Numbered from the stretch's first letter, positions 16,916 through 28,151 are shown. The stretch: DNA of 41,505 nucleotides from Sedimenticola sp. (GCA_026983675.1 JALSTP010000155.1:1-41505), one strand, 5' to 3'. Numbers and translations: made by a program. The notes: generated by a model from the letters alone, not told the origin.

Positions 16916-18211
16916 ATGAAAAGGCTGATCGCGTTTCTGTTGTTGATCCTTGCTTATCCTGTCTGGTCGCAGACTACGGAAATCTCCGGAGTTCGCTTGT
17001 GGACGGCGCCGGACCACGTGCGTTTGGTATTCGATTCTTCGGCCCCTCTCTCCCATACCATCTACGGTCTGTCGAAGCCCGATCGTCTGGTGATCGATTT
17101 CAAAAACACCCGGATGGGTGCCTCCTTTCCGCGCATTGCCGGGAACAAGTTGATCAAGAAGATCCGCGGCGCCAAGCGCAAGAATGGCGTGCTCCGCGTC
17201 GTGGTGGACCTTGCGGCGGCGGCCAAGCCCAGGAGTTTTCCTCTCAAGCCCAACAAGCGGTACGGGCATCGTTTGGTGGTGGACCTCTATCCGCGCAACC
17301 AGAAGAGCAAGAAGGCCGTGAGAAGCGCCGCCGATGTCCAGCAGGCGGCGCGGGATGTGGTGATCGCCATCGACGCCGGGCATGGCGGTGAAGACGGCGG
17401 GGCACGGGGGCCGCATGGAACCCAGGAGAAGGACGTGGTGTTGCGCATCGCGCGTAAGCTGGCCGTGCTGGTCCGCAAGGAGCCGGGGATGAGGCCCGTC
17501 ATGATTCGTGATGGGGATTATTACCTCGGTCTGCGCAAGCGCATCGAGCGGGCGCGTCAGGCAAAGGCGGACCTGTTCATCTCCATCCATGCGGATTCCT
17601 TTAAGGAGGATCGCAGCGTGCGGGGGGCTTCGGTGTATACCCTCTCGCACCGGGGCGCCTCCAGCGAATTTGCCCGGTGGCTGGCGAAACGGGAGAATAG
17701 CGCGGACCTCATCGGAGGGGTCGAACTGGCGGACAAGGACGAGGTGCTGCGCACCGTGTTGCTCGATTTGGCGCAGAACGCCACGATGCAGGTGAGCGCC
17801 GATGCGGCAAAGGAAGTACTGAAGAGCCTGAGGCAGGTCGGTAAGTTGCATAAGCCGAATGTCCAGCGCGCGGGCTTCGTGGTATTGAAATCCCCCGATA
17901 TTCCTTCCCTCCTGGTCGAGACGGCTTTCATCTCCAACCCCACCGAGGAGCGCAGTCTGCGCGATCCTCGCCACCAGGCGCGCCTGGCCAAGGCGATGAT
18001 GCAGGGCATCCGGAGCTATTTCCGCCGCTATCCGCCGCCGGGCACGCTGTTGGCGAAGAATGCGTCCAAACGCCATGTCATCCACCGCGGGGAGACCCTC
18101 TCCGGCATTGCCCAGCAATACCGCATCGGGCTGGGTGAACTGCGGCGTGTCAATGGCTTGCGTGACGACCGAATCCGTATCGGCCAGGTATTGCGTATTC
18201 CCAGGAGCTGA
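16916..18211 (+). CDS. amiC: N-acetylmuramoyl-L-alanine amidase with LysM (AmiC type)
   Basis: A 431-residue secreted cell-wall hydrolase that cleaves the peptide from muramic acid during daughter-cell separation. A signal peptide (MKRLIAFLLLILAYPVWS) is followed by an AMIN domain (about 20-115), a basic linker, a zinc amidase_3 domain (about 145-375; first ligand in DAGHGG, H156, another in SIHADS and the Glu in LVETAFISN) and one C-terminal LysM domain (HRGETLSGIAQQY) that binds glycan. The order AMIN-amidase-LysM is common in non-enteric gammaproteobacteria. It lies between tsaE and mutL as usual. Confidence 0.95.
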   Translation: MKRLIAFLLLILAYPVWSQTTEISGVRLWTAPDHVRLVFDSSAPLSHTIYGLSKPDRLVIDFKNTRMGASFPRIAGNKLIKKIRGAKRKNGVLRVVVDLAAAAKPRSFPLKPNKRYGHRLVVDLYPRNQKSKKAVRSAADVQQAARDVVIAIDAGHGGEDGGARGPHGTQEKDVVLRIARKLAVLVRKEPGMRPVMIRDGDYYLGLRKRIERARQAKADLFISIHADSFKEDRSVRGASVYTLSHRGASSEFARWLAKRENSADLIGGVELADKDEVLRTVLLDLAQNATMQVSADAAKEVLKSLRQVGKLHKPNVQRAGFVVLKSPDIPSLLVETAFISNPTEERSLRDPRHQARLAKAMMQGIRSYFRRYPPPGTLLAKNASKRHVIHRGETLSGIAQQYRIGLGELRRVNGLRDDRIRIGQVLRIPRS

Positions 18212-18313
18212 ACCGCCGACGCGCCCCGCGACTGGCCGTTGCGTTGGTCCGGTGGCACAATATCGCGCTGATCTTCTTACCTGATGAGGCGGCCGGGTGC
18301 CGCCTGCTCGCCG

Positions 18314-20107
18314 ATGCCCACAAAGATCCACGCCTTACCCCTCCAGTTGGTCAACCAGATCGCCGCCGGCGAGGTGGTAGAGCGCCCCGCGTCGGTGATC
18401 AAGGAGCTGGTGGAGAACAGCCTCGATGCAGGTGCCACGCGGATCGACATCGAGGTGGAGCGCGGGGGCGTCAAGCTGATGCGGGTACGGGATGACGGGT
18501 GCGGCATCTCGCCGGAAGACCTGCCTCTCGCCCTGGCCCGCCATGCCACCAGCAAGGTGGCCAGCCTGGACGATCTGGAGCGGGTCATCAGCATGGGGTT
18601 CCGGGGCGAGGCGTTGCCGAGCATTGCCTCGGTCTCCCGATTGACGATCCTTTCACGGGAGGCGGGTGCGGAGGCAGGCTGGCGCATCACGCCTGCCGCA
18701 GGGGGTGATAGCGAGGCGCCGGCCCCTGCGGCACATCCCGTTGGCACCACCGTGGAGGTGCGCGACCTGTTCTACAACACGCCGGCCCGGCGCAAGTTTC
18801 TGCGCACTGAAAAGACCGAATTCGGCCATATCGAGACGGTGGTGAAGCGGCTGGCGTTGGCCTGGTTCTCGGTGGCGTTCCGGCTCACCCACAATGGCCG
18901 GGCGGTGCTGGAGCTGCCGGTGGCGGATCGCCCCGAACGTCGGCATCAACGGTTGGCGCAGGTGCTCGGCGCGGCAACACCGGAACATCTGATTACGGTG
19001 GACCACGCGGCCGCCGGATTACAACTCAGCGGCTGGGTCGCCCGGCCCACCTTCTCCCGCAGCCAGGCGGACATGCAATACTTTTATGTCAATGGCCGTA
19101 TGGTCCGTGACAAGCTGGTGACCCATGCTATCCGCCAAGCCTATCGCGACGTGCTCTATCATGGCCGGCACCCGATCTATGTGCTCTATCTGAGCCTCGA
19201 TCCCGCGGCGGTGGATGTCAATGTGCATCCCACCAAGCACGAGGTGCGGTTCCGGGAGGGGCGGATGGTGCACGACTTTCTGTTCCGCGCCCTTGGTCGG
19301 GCGCTGGCGGGAGAGCGGCCGGGCGAGTCGCTGCCGGTGAGCGATACTGCACCCGAACCGCCTGCCACCCGTGTGGCTCCGCGGCCGACCACGCCTCCGC
19401 GGCAACACGCGATGCCACTCAGCGTGGAAGAGCGTGGCGCCCGTTATCAGGCGGCCTTCCACATGCAGCGGCCTCCATCGCCAGGGCCGGTTGCCGCGGT
19501 CGCGGCGGAAGAGGGTGCCGATGTCCCCCCTTTGGGGTATGCATTGGCACAACTGCATGGGATCTACATCCTCTCCCAGGCGGCCGATGGGCTGGTCCTG
19601 GTCGATATGCACGCGGCCCATGAACGGATCACCTACGAGCGTTTGAAAGCGGCGACTGCCGAACAGGGCATCCGCAGTCAGCCGCTACTGGTTCCCGTCA
19701 CCGTGGCGGTTTCCTCGCAGGAGGCGGATCTCGCCGAGTCCGCTCGGGAGGTCCTGGCGTCGCTTGGACTGGAAGTGGATCGCATGGGCGCCGAAACCCT
19801 GGTGGTGCGGGCCGTACCGGTATTGTTACAACAGGCCGATGCGGAACGGCTGTTGAGAGACGTGCTGGCAGATCTCAACACCTATGGCGCCAGCGAACGG
19901 GTCCGCGAGGAGATCGACGGGGTACTGGCGACCATGGCCTGCCACGGTTCGGTGCGCGCCAACCGGCGGTTGACCCTGGACGAGATGAATGCCCTGCTGC
20001 GTGACATGGAACGGACCGAGCGCAGCGGCCAATGCAATCACGGCCGGCCGACGTGGGTCAGGCTCGGGATGGCAGAACTCGACCAGTTGTTTCTGCGGGG
20101 GCGTTGA
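18314..20107 (+). CDS. mutL: DNA mismatch repair protein MutL
   Basis: A 597-residue GHKL ATPase. N-terminal motifs: [24 protein letters not shown] and [11 protein letters not shown]. The C-terminal domain keeps [12 protein letters not shown] (residues 431-442), ACHG (542-545) and CNHGRP (574-579), which correspond to the metal-binding endonuclease motifs of MutL proteins from bacteria without MutH; in E. coli MutL they are lost. The start at 18314 gives [22 protein letters not shown], matching the family; an upstream ATG at 18284 adds ten unlikely residues. The stop shares one base with the miaA start. Confidence 0.96.
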   Translation: MPTKIHALPLQLVNQIAAGEVVERPASVIKELVENSLDAGATRIDIEVERGGVKLMRVRDDGCGISPEDLPLALARHATSKVASLDDLERVISMGFRGEALPSIASVSRLTILSREAGAEAGWRITPAAGGDSEAPAPAAHPVGTTVEVRDLFYNTPARRKFLRTEKTEFGHIETVVKRLALAWFSVAFRLTHNGRAVLELPVADRPERRHQRLAQVLGAATPEHLITVDHAAAGLQLSGWVARPTFSRSQADMQYFYVNGRMVRDKLVTHAIRQAYRDVLYHGRHPIYVLYLSLDPAAVDVNVHPTKHEVRFREGRMVHDFLFRALGRALAGERPGESLPVSDTAPEPPATRVAPRPTTPPRQHAMPLSVEERGARYQAAFHMQRPPSPGPVAAVAAEEGADVPPLGYALAQLHGIYILSQAADGLVLVDMHAAHERITYERLKAATAEQGIRSQPLLVPVTVAVSSQEADLAESAREVLASLGLEVDRMGAETLVVRAVPVLLQQADAERLLRDVLADLNTYGASERVREEIDGVLATMACHGSVRANRRLTLDEMNALLRDMERTERSGQCNHGRPTWVRLGMAELDQLFLRGR

Positions 20108-21042
20108 TGAGGATGCTGCCCCCGGCAGTCTGCCTGATGGGGCCGACTGCGTCAGGCAAGACGGAACTCGCCATCGAACTGACACGCCGTTTCCCATTGG
20201 AGATCGTCAGCGTCGATTCGGCCCAAGTCTATCGTGGCATGGATATTGGAACGGCGAAACCCCGGGCCGAAGATCTGGAGGTGGCGCCGCACCGACTGAT
20301 CGACATCTGTGAACCCACTGAGGCCTATTCCGCCGCCCGCTTCCGGGAGGATGCACTGGGGGAGATGGCCGCTATCACCACCGCCGGCCGTGTCCCGCTC
20401 CTCACAGGCGGCACCATGCTCTATTTCCGCGCTTTGCAGCAGGGACTCTCTCCGTTGCCGCAGGCGGATCCTGCGGTGCGTGCGGCCATCGAAACGCAGG
20501 CGTCGGTCGAGGGGTGGGCGACGCTGCACCGCAGATTGCAGGCTGTTGACCCTGTGTCGGCCCGGCGCATCCACCCGAACGATCCCCAGCGTCTCCAACG
20601 CGCCCTGGAGGTGTGGATGCTGACCGGCCGGCCGCTCTCGGAACTGCAACGCGGGGGCGGTGCAAGGTCCTTTCCCTATCGTCTGCTGAAGCTGGCGCGC
20701 GCACCGCGTGACCGCCAGCTCCTGCACCGCCGCATCGAGCAGCGTTTTCATGGGATGCTGGATGCCGGTTTTGAGGCGGAGGTGGCACACTTGATGGAAC
20801 GGCCAGGCATGACTGCGGACCTCCCGTCCATGCGCGCGGTGGGCTACCGGCAGATGTGGAAATACCTCACTGGAGAGTTCACCCGCGAACAGATGATCGA
20901 GCGCGGCATCATCGCCACCCGTCAACTGGCCAAGCGGCAGTTTACCTGGCTGCGCGCGGAGCAGGATCTGGTCTGGCTGGAGGAAGGTCCGCAATGTGTG
21001 GAACAGGCCACGGAACGACTGGCCGACTTTTTGATCCAATAG
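20107..21042 (+). CDS. miaA: tRNA dimethylallyltransferase MiaA
   Basis: A 311-residue prenyltransferase that adds a dimethylallyl group to A37 of tRNAs reading UNN codons. The P-loop [11 protein letters not shown] lies near the N-terminus, then [18 protein letters not shown], ending with the conserved [38 protein letters not shown] region. The start at 20107 overlaps mutL by one base; an open frame to 20032 lies inside mutL and is rejected. The gene precedes hfq, the ancestral gammaproteobacterial order. Confidence 0.96.
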   Translation: MRMLPPAVCLMGPTASGKTELAIELTRRFPLEIVSVDSAQVYRGMDIGTAKPRAEDLEVAPHRLIDICEPTEAYSAARFREDALGEMAAITTAGRVPLLTGGTMLYFRALQQGLSPLPQADPAVRAAIETQASVEGWATLHRRLQAVDPVSARRIHPNDPQRLQRALEVWMLTGRPLSELQRGGGARSFPYRLLKLARAPRDRQLLHRRIEQRFHGMLDAGFEAEVAHLMERPGMTADLPSMRAVGYRQMWKYLTGEFTREQMIERGIIATRQLAKRQFTWLRAEQDLVWLEEGPQCVEQATERLADFLIQ

Positions 21043-21054
21043 TCACCCGGCAAC

Positions 21055-21132
21055 ATATGCCGTATTCAGCCGTGGTGTGCCGGTTCGCGGCAAGAAGGGC
21101 CATTGGCTGGCGGAGCCCTGAATGCGGCATAT
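21055..21132. repeat. 15-bp inverted repeat forming a structured 78-base element
   Basis: Arms ATATGCCGTATTCAG (21055-21069) and CTGAATGCGGCATAT (21118-21132) pair over all 15 positions with one G-U. The 48 bases between them contain an inner hairpin (TGCCG/CGGCA with a GTTCG loop). No T-run follows, so it does not look like a classical terminator. It fills most of the space after miaA. Confidence 0.7.
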
Positions 21133-21219
21133 AGTGTCGCCAGGTTGACGATAAAGCGAGCGATCCTGACGGGTGGATTCAGGAGCGTGTCACGGAAGGC
21201 GTTGTACCCCGGTAAGTTA

Positions 21220-21228
21220 TGCTAGAAT
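21220..21228 (+). promoter_or_regulatory. Putative extended -10 promoter of hfq
   Basis: TGCTAGAAT (TG-C-TAGAAT) is an extended -10; TTGTAC at 21202-21207 is a possible -35 with a short 15-base spacer. The location 125 bases upstream of hfq is sensible. Confidence 0.5.
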
Positions 21229-21352
21229 TCCATCACTGGCCTGACAGGGGTTATGCCAGGCTGTGCGGGTAGATGGAGCCGGCCCCGGCAGCGAGCAAAC
21301 CGGCAATCTCAACGAAGTTGTGTCGTCCATAACTAAAACAAGGAGACCATTC

Positions 21353-21607
21353 ATGTCCAAAGGGCAAAGCCTACAAGACCCTTTTCTGAATACCTTGCGT
21401 AAAGAACGCATTCCCGTTTCCATATTTCTGGTGAATGGAATCAAGTTGCAGGGACAGATAGAGTCCTTCGACCAGTTTGTGGTGTTGCTGAAAAACTCCG
21501 TCAGTCAAATGGTCTATAAACACGCGATCTCTACGGTCGTGCCTTCGCGGCCTGTGCGGCTGCCCGTGGCCCAGCAGGAGAGTCAACCTGAGCCTGGAAA
21601 CTTCTGA
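21353..21607 (+). CDS. hfq: RNA chaperone Hfq
   Basis: An 84-residue Sm-like hexamer subunit that brings small RNAs to mRNAs. Sm1 and Sm2 motifs are intact: [18 protein letters not shown] and [12 protein letters not shown]. The C-terminal tail is short (about 18 residues after the Sm fold), shorter than in E. coli and similar to that of Pseudomonas. The start at 21353 follows an AGGAG. hflX begins 63 bases after its stop. Confidence 0.97.
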   Translation: MSKGQSLQDPFLNTLRKERIPVSIFLVNGIKLQGQIESFDQFVVLLKNSVSQMVYKHAISTVVPSRPVRLPVAQQESQPEPGNF

Positions 21608-21670
21608 TCCGGATCGGGGCGTTGGCATGAGGTGGCGAATGGGTCTCGCGCCTGTTGTCCCGTTGCGCTG

Positions 21671-22954
21671 ATGTTTGAACGTCCCGAAAGCGGTGAACGG
21701 GCGCTGCTGGTACATGTCGAGCTGGCGGCGGAGCGGGAGCCCGGTGAACTCGATGAATTTCGCGAACTGGTGGTATCGGCCGGAGTTGAAGCGGTAGGCA
21801 TCATCGAGGCGCGCCGCCGCGTCGCCGATCCCCGTCTGCTCGTGGGCGCTGGCAAGGCCCAGGAGATCAAGTCCGCCATTGCGGCCTGTGAAGCCGATGT
21901 GGTGATCCTGGACCACACCCTCTCGCCCAGTCAGGAGCGTAATCTGGAACGCGAATTCGGTTGCCGGGTGGTGGATCGAACTGGCCTCATTCTGGATATA
22001 TTCGCCCAGCGGGCCCGTTCCTTCGAGGGTAAGCTGCAGGTCGAACTGGCCCAACTCAGGCACCTCTCCACCCGTCTCGTACGCGGATGGACCCATCTGG
22101 AACGCCAGAAGGGAGGCATTGGCCTGCGGGGGCCGGGCGAGACCCAGCTCGAAACGGACCGCCGGCTCATCGGTCAGCGTATCAGCCAGCTCAGGCACCG
22201 GCTGGAAAAGATGGCCACGCAACGTGGACAAGGGCGGCGCGCGCGGCATCGGGCCTCCGTGCCCACGGTTTCCTTAGTGGGTTATACCAACGCCGGTAAG
22301 TCGACTCTGTTCAACCGGCTTACCTCCTCCGGTGTCTATGCAGCCGACCAATTGTTTGCCACCCTCGATCCGACCCTCCGGCGGCTGGAACTGCCGGAAG
22401 CGGGTACGCTAGTGCTGGCGGATACTGTCGGCTTCATCCGCCATCTGCCACATGATCTGGTGGCGGCCTTCCGTTCCACGTTGGAGGAGACTGCATCGGC
22501 CGCCTTGCTGCTGCATGTGGTGGATGCGGCCAGCGAGCGCCGCCGTCAGTGTAAGCAGGAGGTCCGGGAGGTGCTACGGCAGATCGGTGCGCACGAGGTG
22601 CCCCAGATCGAGGTCTATAACAAGATCGACTTGATTGATGGTGTGACGCCCCATATCGAGCGGGATGCCGACGATCGGATTCGGCGGGTCTGGCTCTCTG
22701 CGCGAACGGGGGAGGGGATCGACCTGCTCCAGCAGGTTCTGGATGAATTCTTCCACCACGACTGTGTTCGCCAGACCTTGAGGCTTCCACCCGCCGACGG
22801 CCGGCTGAGGGCCCTTTTGTACGAAAGCGCCCGCGTATTGTCCGAGCAGGCCACGGATGAGGGCGGGTGGGAGATGGAGGTCGAGTTCGAGCAGAGGGTC
22901 TACGACCGGCTTTTAAAGAAAACGGATGCCTTTCAGCGATCGCACACCCCATGA
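21671..22954 (+). CDS. hflX: Ribosome-associated GTPase HflX
   Basis: A 427-residue GTPase that splits or rescues ribosomes under stress. The N-terminal nucleotide-binding HflX domain contains LLVGAGKAQEI and DHTLSPSQERNLE; the GTPase domain has GYTNAGKSTLFN, ADTVGFIRHLP and NKIDL. GGIGLRGPGETQLE is the family signature between domains. The start at 21671 gives MFERPESGERALLVHVEL; the frame is open to 21632, but those extra residues are not family-like. It follows hfq, as in many gammaproteobacteria. Confidence 0.95.
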   Translation: MFERPESGERALLVHVELAAEREPGELDEFRELVVSAGVEAVGIIEARRRVADPRLLVGAGKAQEIKSAIAACEADVVILDHTLSPSQERNLEREFGCRVVDRTGLILDIFAQRARSFEGKLQVELAQLRHLSTRLVRGWTHLERQKGGIGLRGPGETQLETDRRLIGQRISQLRHRLEKMATQRGQGRRARHRASVPTVSLVGYTNAGKSTLFNRLTSSGVYAADQLFATLDPTLRRLELPEAGTLVLADTVGFIRHLPHDLVAAFRSTLEETASAALLLHVVDAASERRRQCKQEVREVLRQIGAHEVPQIEVYNKIDLIDGVTPHIERDADDRIRRVWLSARTGEGIDLLQQVLDEFFHHDCVRQTLRLPPADGRLRALLYESARVLSEQATDEGGWEMEVEFEQRVYDRLLKKTDAFQRSHTP

Positions 22955-23192
22955 AGGGGCAAAAACAGGGTATTGTGCTTGCTCCCCACCGTTGGGATCA
23001 CTAGAATGACCGGCTGTTTTGCCGGCAAGACGGCGCGGTTGTGGCGCCTGTTTCGGGTAGGTCCTCGTGAACGTGGTCAAGGGCTGCGGGTCGACTTGCT
23101 GTCGCCGTTCATATTAAGCTTGGGCGGACTGCGCGAAAGTATGCTGATTTCGGCGGTCTGCCAACAGTGTCAATCAATAGCTGGAGTCATTC

Positions 23193-24347
23193 ATGGCCTG
23201 GAACGAACCGGGAGGTGGTAACAAGGATCCCTGGAGCGGGAAAGGGGGGAACGAAGGTCCCCCCGATCTGGATGAGGTGGTACGCAATATCCAGGAGAAA
23301 CTGGGCGGTTTGTTTGGTGGCCGCAAGTCGGGCGGCGGAGGGGATGGATCAGGGAAACCCTCGGGTGCGGGGAAGCTCGGCATCGGCCTGATCGCGGGGG
23401 TGATCCTGCTCGGCTGGCTGGCGACCGGCATCTATATCGTTGAGCCTGCGGAACGCGGTGTCGTCATGCGGTTTGGCGCCTATAAGGAGGTCACTCAGCC
23501 GGGGCCCCATTGGCATCTTCCCTATCCCATCGAAGATGTGATCAAGGTCAACGTGGACCAGGTCTCCTCCCTTCGTCACAAGGCGGAAATGCTGACCCGT
23601 GACGAAAATATCGTGGATGTGGAGCTGACGGTGCAATTCCGTATCCAAGACGCGTCTGATTACCTCTTCCAGGACCAGCAGCCGGACAAGACCATCCGCG
23701 ACGCCACGGAGACGGCCGTGAGGGAGACCATCGGCAAGAGCGATCTCGATTTCGTACTCACCGAAGGGCGCAGCTCCATTGCCGCACGGATCAAGCAGCG
23801 GATTCAGGAACTGCTGAACAATTACCATACGGGCCTGGAGGCGATGAGTGTCAACATGCAGCCCGCCAAGCCACCGGACGAGGTGAAGGGCGCCTTCGAC
23901 GACGCCATCAAGGCGCGGGAGGACAAGGAGCGCCTGGAGAACGAGGCGCAGGCCTACGCCAACGAGATTGTGCCCAAGGCACGTGGTGCGGCGGCACGTC
24001 GTGTCGCGGACGCCAAGGCCTACCGGAAAAAGGTGATTGCGGATTCCGAAGGTGAGACGTCCCGCTTTTTGGCCATTCTCACGGAATACGAAAAGGCGCC
24101 GAAGGTGACGCGGGAGCGTCTCTACCTGGATACTGTGGAGGATGTTTTATCAAACACCCGCAAGGTATTCATGGATACGCAAGGAGGTAACAACCTCATG
24201 ATGTTGCCGTTGGATAAGATGTTTGGGGGCAAGCTTGGTTCTGCCAGCAATAATGGTCCGCGCCTGCCTTCCGAATCGACATTTTCGTCGAGGAAGCCGC
24301 CGGCCAAGGGGACGCGGGATGTGTCCCGGAGCAGGAGGACGCGATGA
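23193..24347 (+). CDS. hflK: FtsH protease modulator HflK
   Basis: A 384-residue SPFH/prohibitin-family membrane protein. A Gly/Pro-rich cytoplasmic N-terminus (GGGNKDPWSGKGG) precedes one membrane helix at about residues 66-84 (LGIGLIAGVILLGWLATGIYI) and the SPFH domain beginning VEPAERGVVMRFGAYKE. A long charged helix follows. HflK and HflC form a large cage around FtsH in the inner membrane and limit its proteolysis. A 238-base gap with no gene separates it from hflX; its stop overlaps hflC by four bases. Confidence 0.96.
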   Translation: MAWNEPGGGNKDPWSGKGGNEGPPDLDEVVRNIQEKLGGLFGGRKSGGGGDGSGKPSGAGKLGIGLIAGVILLGWLATGIYIVEPAERGVVMRFGAYKEVTQPGPHWHLPYPIEDVIKVNVDQVSSLRHKAEMLTRDENIVDVELTVQFRIQDASDYLFQDQQPDKTIRDATETAVRETIGKSDLDFVLTEGRSSIAARIKQRIQELLNNYHTGLEAMSVNMQPAKPPDEVKGAFDDAIKAREDKERLENEAQAYANEIVPKARGAAARRVADAKAYRKKVIADSEGETSRFLAILTEYEKAPKVTRERLYLDTVEDVLSNTRKVFMDTQGGNNLMMLPLDKMFGGKLGSASNNGPRLPSESTFSSRKPPAKGTRDVSRSRRTR

Positions 24348-25225
24348 ACAAGCTGAGACAATTCGCGGTGCCTCTCGTGGTGGCGTTGGGGCTTATACTC
24401 TATGCGTCTGCATTTGTGGTGCATCAGTGGGAGACGGCGATCAAGCTGCGGCTTGGCAAGATCGTGGACAGTGATTATGAGCCGGGTCTCCACTTCATGG
24501 TGCCACTCCTAAACAATGTCAAGACGTTCGATGCAAGGATTCAGACCCTGGACGCGCGTCCAGAGCGCTTTCTGACCATCGAGAAGAAAGACGTGATCGT
24601 GGACTCTTACGTCAAATGGCGAATATCCAATGTGGCGCAGTATTACCGTTCCACGGGGGGCAATCCCGCGATGACGGCGCGTCTGTTGGCCGAGCGAATC
24701 AATACCAGCCTGCGTAATGAGTTTGGCAAGCGCACCATCAAGGAAGTCGTGTCCGGGGAACGCTCGGAGATCATGGAGTTGTTGCGTAAGGATGCGGACG
24801 AGAAGGCGGCTGAGCTGGGTGTAGAGGTCGTGGACGTGCGGGTGAAGCAGATCGATCTGCCCGAAGAGGTGAGCAGTTCCGTGTATGAACGCATGCGGGC
24901 GGAGCGTGAGCGGGTGGCGCGCGACTTGCGGGCAAAGGGGGCCGAGGCCGCGGAGCGTATCCGCGCCGATGCCGACCGGCAGCGTACCATTATTCTGGCT
25001 GATGCCTACAAAGAATCCGAGGAACTGCGCGGTAAGGGAGACGCCAAAGCGGCGGAGATCTATGCCAAGGCATTCCGGAAAAACGATGAATTCTATTCGT
25101 TCTATAGAAGTCTGGAGGCCTACCGGACCGTGTTCAGTCAAGGAAAAGACATCATGGTGCTCCAGCCTGATTCCGAATTCTTTCGTTACTTCAAAGGCAA
25201 GTCGGGAGACCCGCTATCTGAGTGA
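24344..25225 (+). CDS. hflC: FtsH protease modulator HflC
   Basis: A 293-residue SPFH-family partner of HflK. It has an N-terminal membrane helix (about residues 8-27), then WETAIKLRLGKIV and the SPFH core with the periplasmic face, and a long charged helix with RAEREREVARDLRAKGAEAAER-type heptads. The start overlaps hflK (ATGA), so the two are made in equal amounts. A terminator-like hairpin lies 168 bases downstream. Confidence 0.96.
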   Translation: MNKLRQFAVPLVVALGLILYASAFVVHQWETAIKLRLGKIVDSDYEPGLHFMVPLLNNVKTFDARIQTLDARPERFLTIEKKDVIVDSYVKWRISNVAQYYRSTGGNPAMTARLLAERINTSLRNEFGKRTIKEVVSGERSEIMELLRKDADEKAAELGVEVVDVRVKQIDLPEEVSSSVYERMRAERERVARDLRAKGAEAAERIRADADRQRTIILADAYKESEELRGKGDAKAAEIYAKAFRKNDEFYSFYRSLEAYRTVFSQGKDIMVLQPDSEFFRYFKGKSGDPLSE

Positions 25226-25392
25226 TCCCACCGTCGTACCCTTCTGACGCGACAGATTGTTGAACTCCGGTCCGGGGTTGTTTCGCCCTGTTCAGGATAC
25301 GGACATGGACACAAACGCCACCGTTTGGGAAAATGGCGGGAGATCGCGGTTTTCTGGTGGCCGGCCGGTCCGTTGGCCCCAGGGCGTGGATG

Positions 25393-25416
25393 GCCGGGCG
25401 TCACCCCGGCTTTTTT
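25393..25416 (+). terminator. Rho-independent terminator between hflC and DUF2065 gene
   Basis: GCCGGG (25393-25398) and CCCGGC (25405-25410) form a perfect six-base stem with loop CGTCAC, followed by six T (25411-25416). It ends only 12 bases before the start codon of the DUF2065 gene. Confidence 0.8.
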
Positions 25417-25428
25417 ATGGGTGGTTCG

Positions 25429-25614
25429 ATGTGGCAAAAACTTGGGGTTGCCCTGGCGCTTCTCATGGTCATTGAGGGGATATTGCCTTTTCTGAATCCA
25501 CGCGGTATGCGGAAAGCGATGGAAATGTTTGCACAACAGGATGACAGGTCATTGCGGATCGCGGGGCTTGTCAGCATGTTGGCGGGCCTGGCGCTTCTGT
25601 ATCTGGTCAACTGA
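25429..25614 (+). CDS. DUF2065 family small membrane protein
   Basis: A 61-residue protein with two hydrophobic helices (LGVALALLMVIEGILPFL and IAGLVSMLAGLALLYLV) flanking the conserved NPRGMRKAMEMF. DUF2065 genes commonly sit between hflC and hisZ, as here. The function is not known. The start at 25429 is preferred because everything upstream in frame is terminator and leader sequence; the ribosome binding site (GGGTGG) is weak. hisZ begins 11 bases after its stop. Confidence 0.88.
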   Translation: MWQKLGVALALLMVIEGILPFLNPRGMRKAMEMFAQQDDRSLRIAGLVSMLAGLALLYLVN

Positions 25615-25625
25615 ATTGGGTCACT

Positions 25626-26810
25626 ATGCATAACGAGCCCTGGATACTTCCCGAGGGGATCGACGAGGTACTTCCCCCCCAAGCGTGGCGGCTGGAGGGT
25701 GTTCGGCGGGAGTTGCTCGATCTCTACGCCACGTGGGGTTATGAACTGATCATTCCCCCTTTCGTCGAGTACCTGGAGTCGCTGCTGACGGGGACCGGAG
25801 GGGATTTGGATCTCCAGACCTTCAAGTTGACCGATCAGATGAGTGGACGTCTGATGGGGATACGCGCGGACATGACGCCCCAAGCAGCGCGCATCGATGC
25901 TCAACGGCTGCGGCGCGGGGTGCCGGTCCGGCTGTGTTACATCGGGACGGTGCTGCATACCCGGCCCGGCGCACTGTCGAGCAGTCGCAGTCCGATGCAG
26001 ATCGGCGTTGAGCTCTATGGGCATTCAGGAGTGGAAAGCGATCTGGAGATCGTGCAGTTGATGATGCGCACCCTCCGTTGTGTGGGCATTGCGGAGGCCT
26101 TCCTCGATCTTGGCCATGTGGGCATTTTCAGGGGGCTGGCGAGGCAGGCGGGACTCGACGCCGGGCAGGAGTCGGCACTGTTCGACGCCTTGCAACGCAA
26201 GGCGGTTCCTGAAATCGATCAGCGACTGGGACAGCTGAGTCTCCGACCCAATATGGGCCGGATGCTGCGTGCGCTGGCCGACCTGAACGGCGAGGATGCC
26301 TTGCAGCGGGCGCGCGTGGAGCTTTCGGATGCCTCCCCAGATGTGATCTCGGCGTTGGACTATCTGGAACAGGTGGCGGATAGGGTGGCGCGGGCGTTCC
26401 CCGGAGTCCCGGTGCATTTCGACCTGGCGGAACTGCGCGGATACCGGTACAAGACTGGCGTCGTCTTTGCGGCCTTCGTACCTGGCCAGGGAGAAGAAAT
26501 TGCGCGGGGTGGTCGCTATGACGGCATTGGGCGGGTGTTCGGGCGTGCCCGACCAGCGGTCGGATTCTCCGCTGATCTCAAGCGCTTATTGCGGGCCGGG
26601 GCAGTCCCGGATGCGACGCAGCACCGGCCCGGAGCAATCTATGCGCCCTGGTCGGAGGACGAGGCGTTGCAGAAAAAGATTGCCGAGTTGCGTGCCCAGG
26701 GAGAGCAGGTTCTGGTAGCGCTGCCCGGACAGACCGGGGGAGCCGAGGAGATGGGGTGTAGCAGAAAGCTGGTTCAGGAGGGGCGGATGTGGGTCCTGAG
26801 TGGGGCATAG
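25626..26810 (+). CDS. hisZ: ATP phosphoribosyltransferase regulatory subunit HisZ
   Basis: A 394-residue histidyl-tRNA-synthetase paralog that has lost charging activity and regulates the short form of HisG in histidine synthesis. It begins WILPEGIDEVLPPQAW and contains LTDQMSGRLMGIRADMTPQAARI, the class II core motif 2-like region, and GGRYDGIGRVFGRARPAVGFSADLKRL. A short-form hisG should exist elsewhere in the genome. It lies between the DUF2065 gene and purA, the arrangement seen in many non-enteric gammaproteobacteria. Confidence 0.95.
   Translation: MHNEPWILPEGIDEVLPPQAWRLEGVRRELLDLYATWGYELIIPPFVEYLESLLTGTGGDLDLQTFKLTDQMSGRLMGIRADMTPQAARIDAQRLRRGVPVRLCYIGTVLHTRPGALSSSRSPMQIGVELYGHSGVESDLEIVQLMMRTLRCVGIAEAFLDLGHVGIFRGLARQAGLDAGQESALFDALQRKAVPEIDQRLGQLSLRPNMGRMLRALADLNGEDALQRARVELSDASPDVISALDYLEQVADRVARAFPGVPVHFDLAELRGYRYKTGVVFAAFVPGQGEEIARGGRYDGIGRVFGRARPAVGFSADLKRLLRAGAVPDATQHRPGAIYAPWSEDEALQKKIAELRAQGEQVLVALPGQTGGAEEMGCSRKLVQEGRMWVLSGA

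Positions 26811-28151
<1,341 letters not shown>

Larger units (their letters stand above)
21043..21352. other. miaA-hfq intergenic region
   Basis: A 310-base gap with no convincing coding frame. Its first third is the structured inverted repeat at 21055-21132; the last third contains the promoter-like extended -10 at 21220-21228, with about 125 bases of leader before hfq, and an AGGAG six bases before the hfq start codon. Confidence 0.7.

Noticed and set aside
16907-18331. A 474-codon minus-strand frame
   Set aside because: Antisense to amiC, which has a signal peptide, AMIN, amidase and LysM domains.
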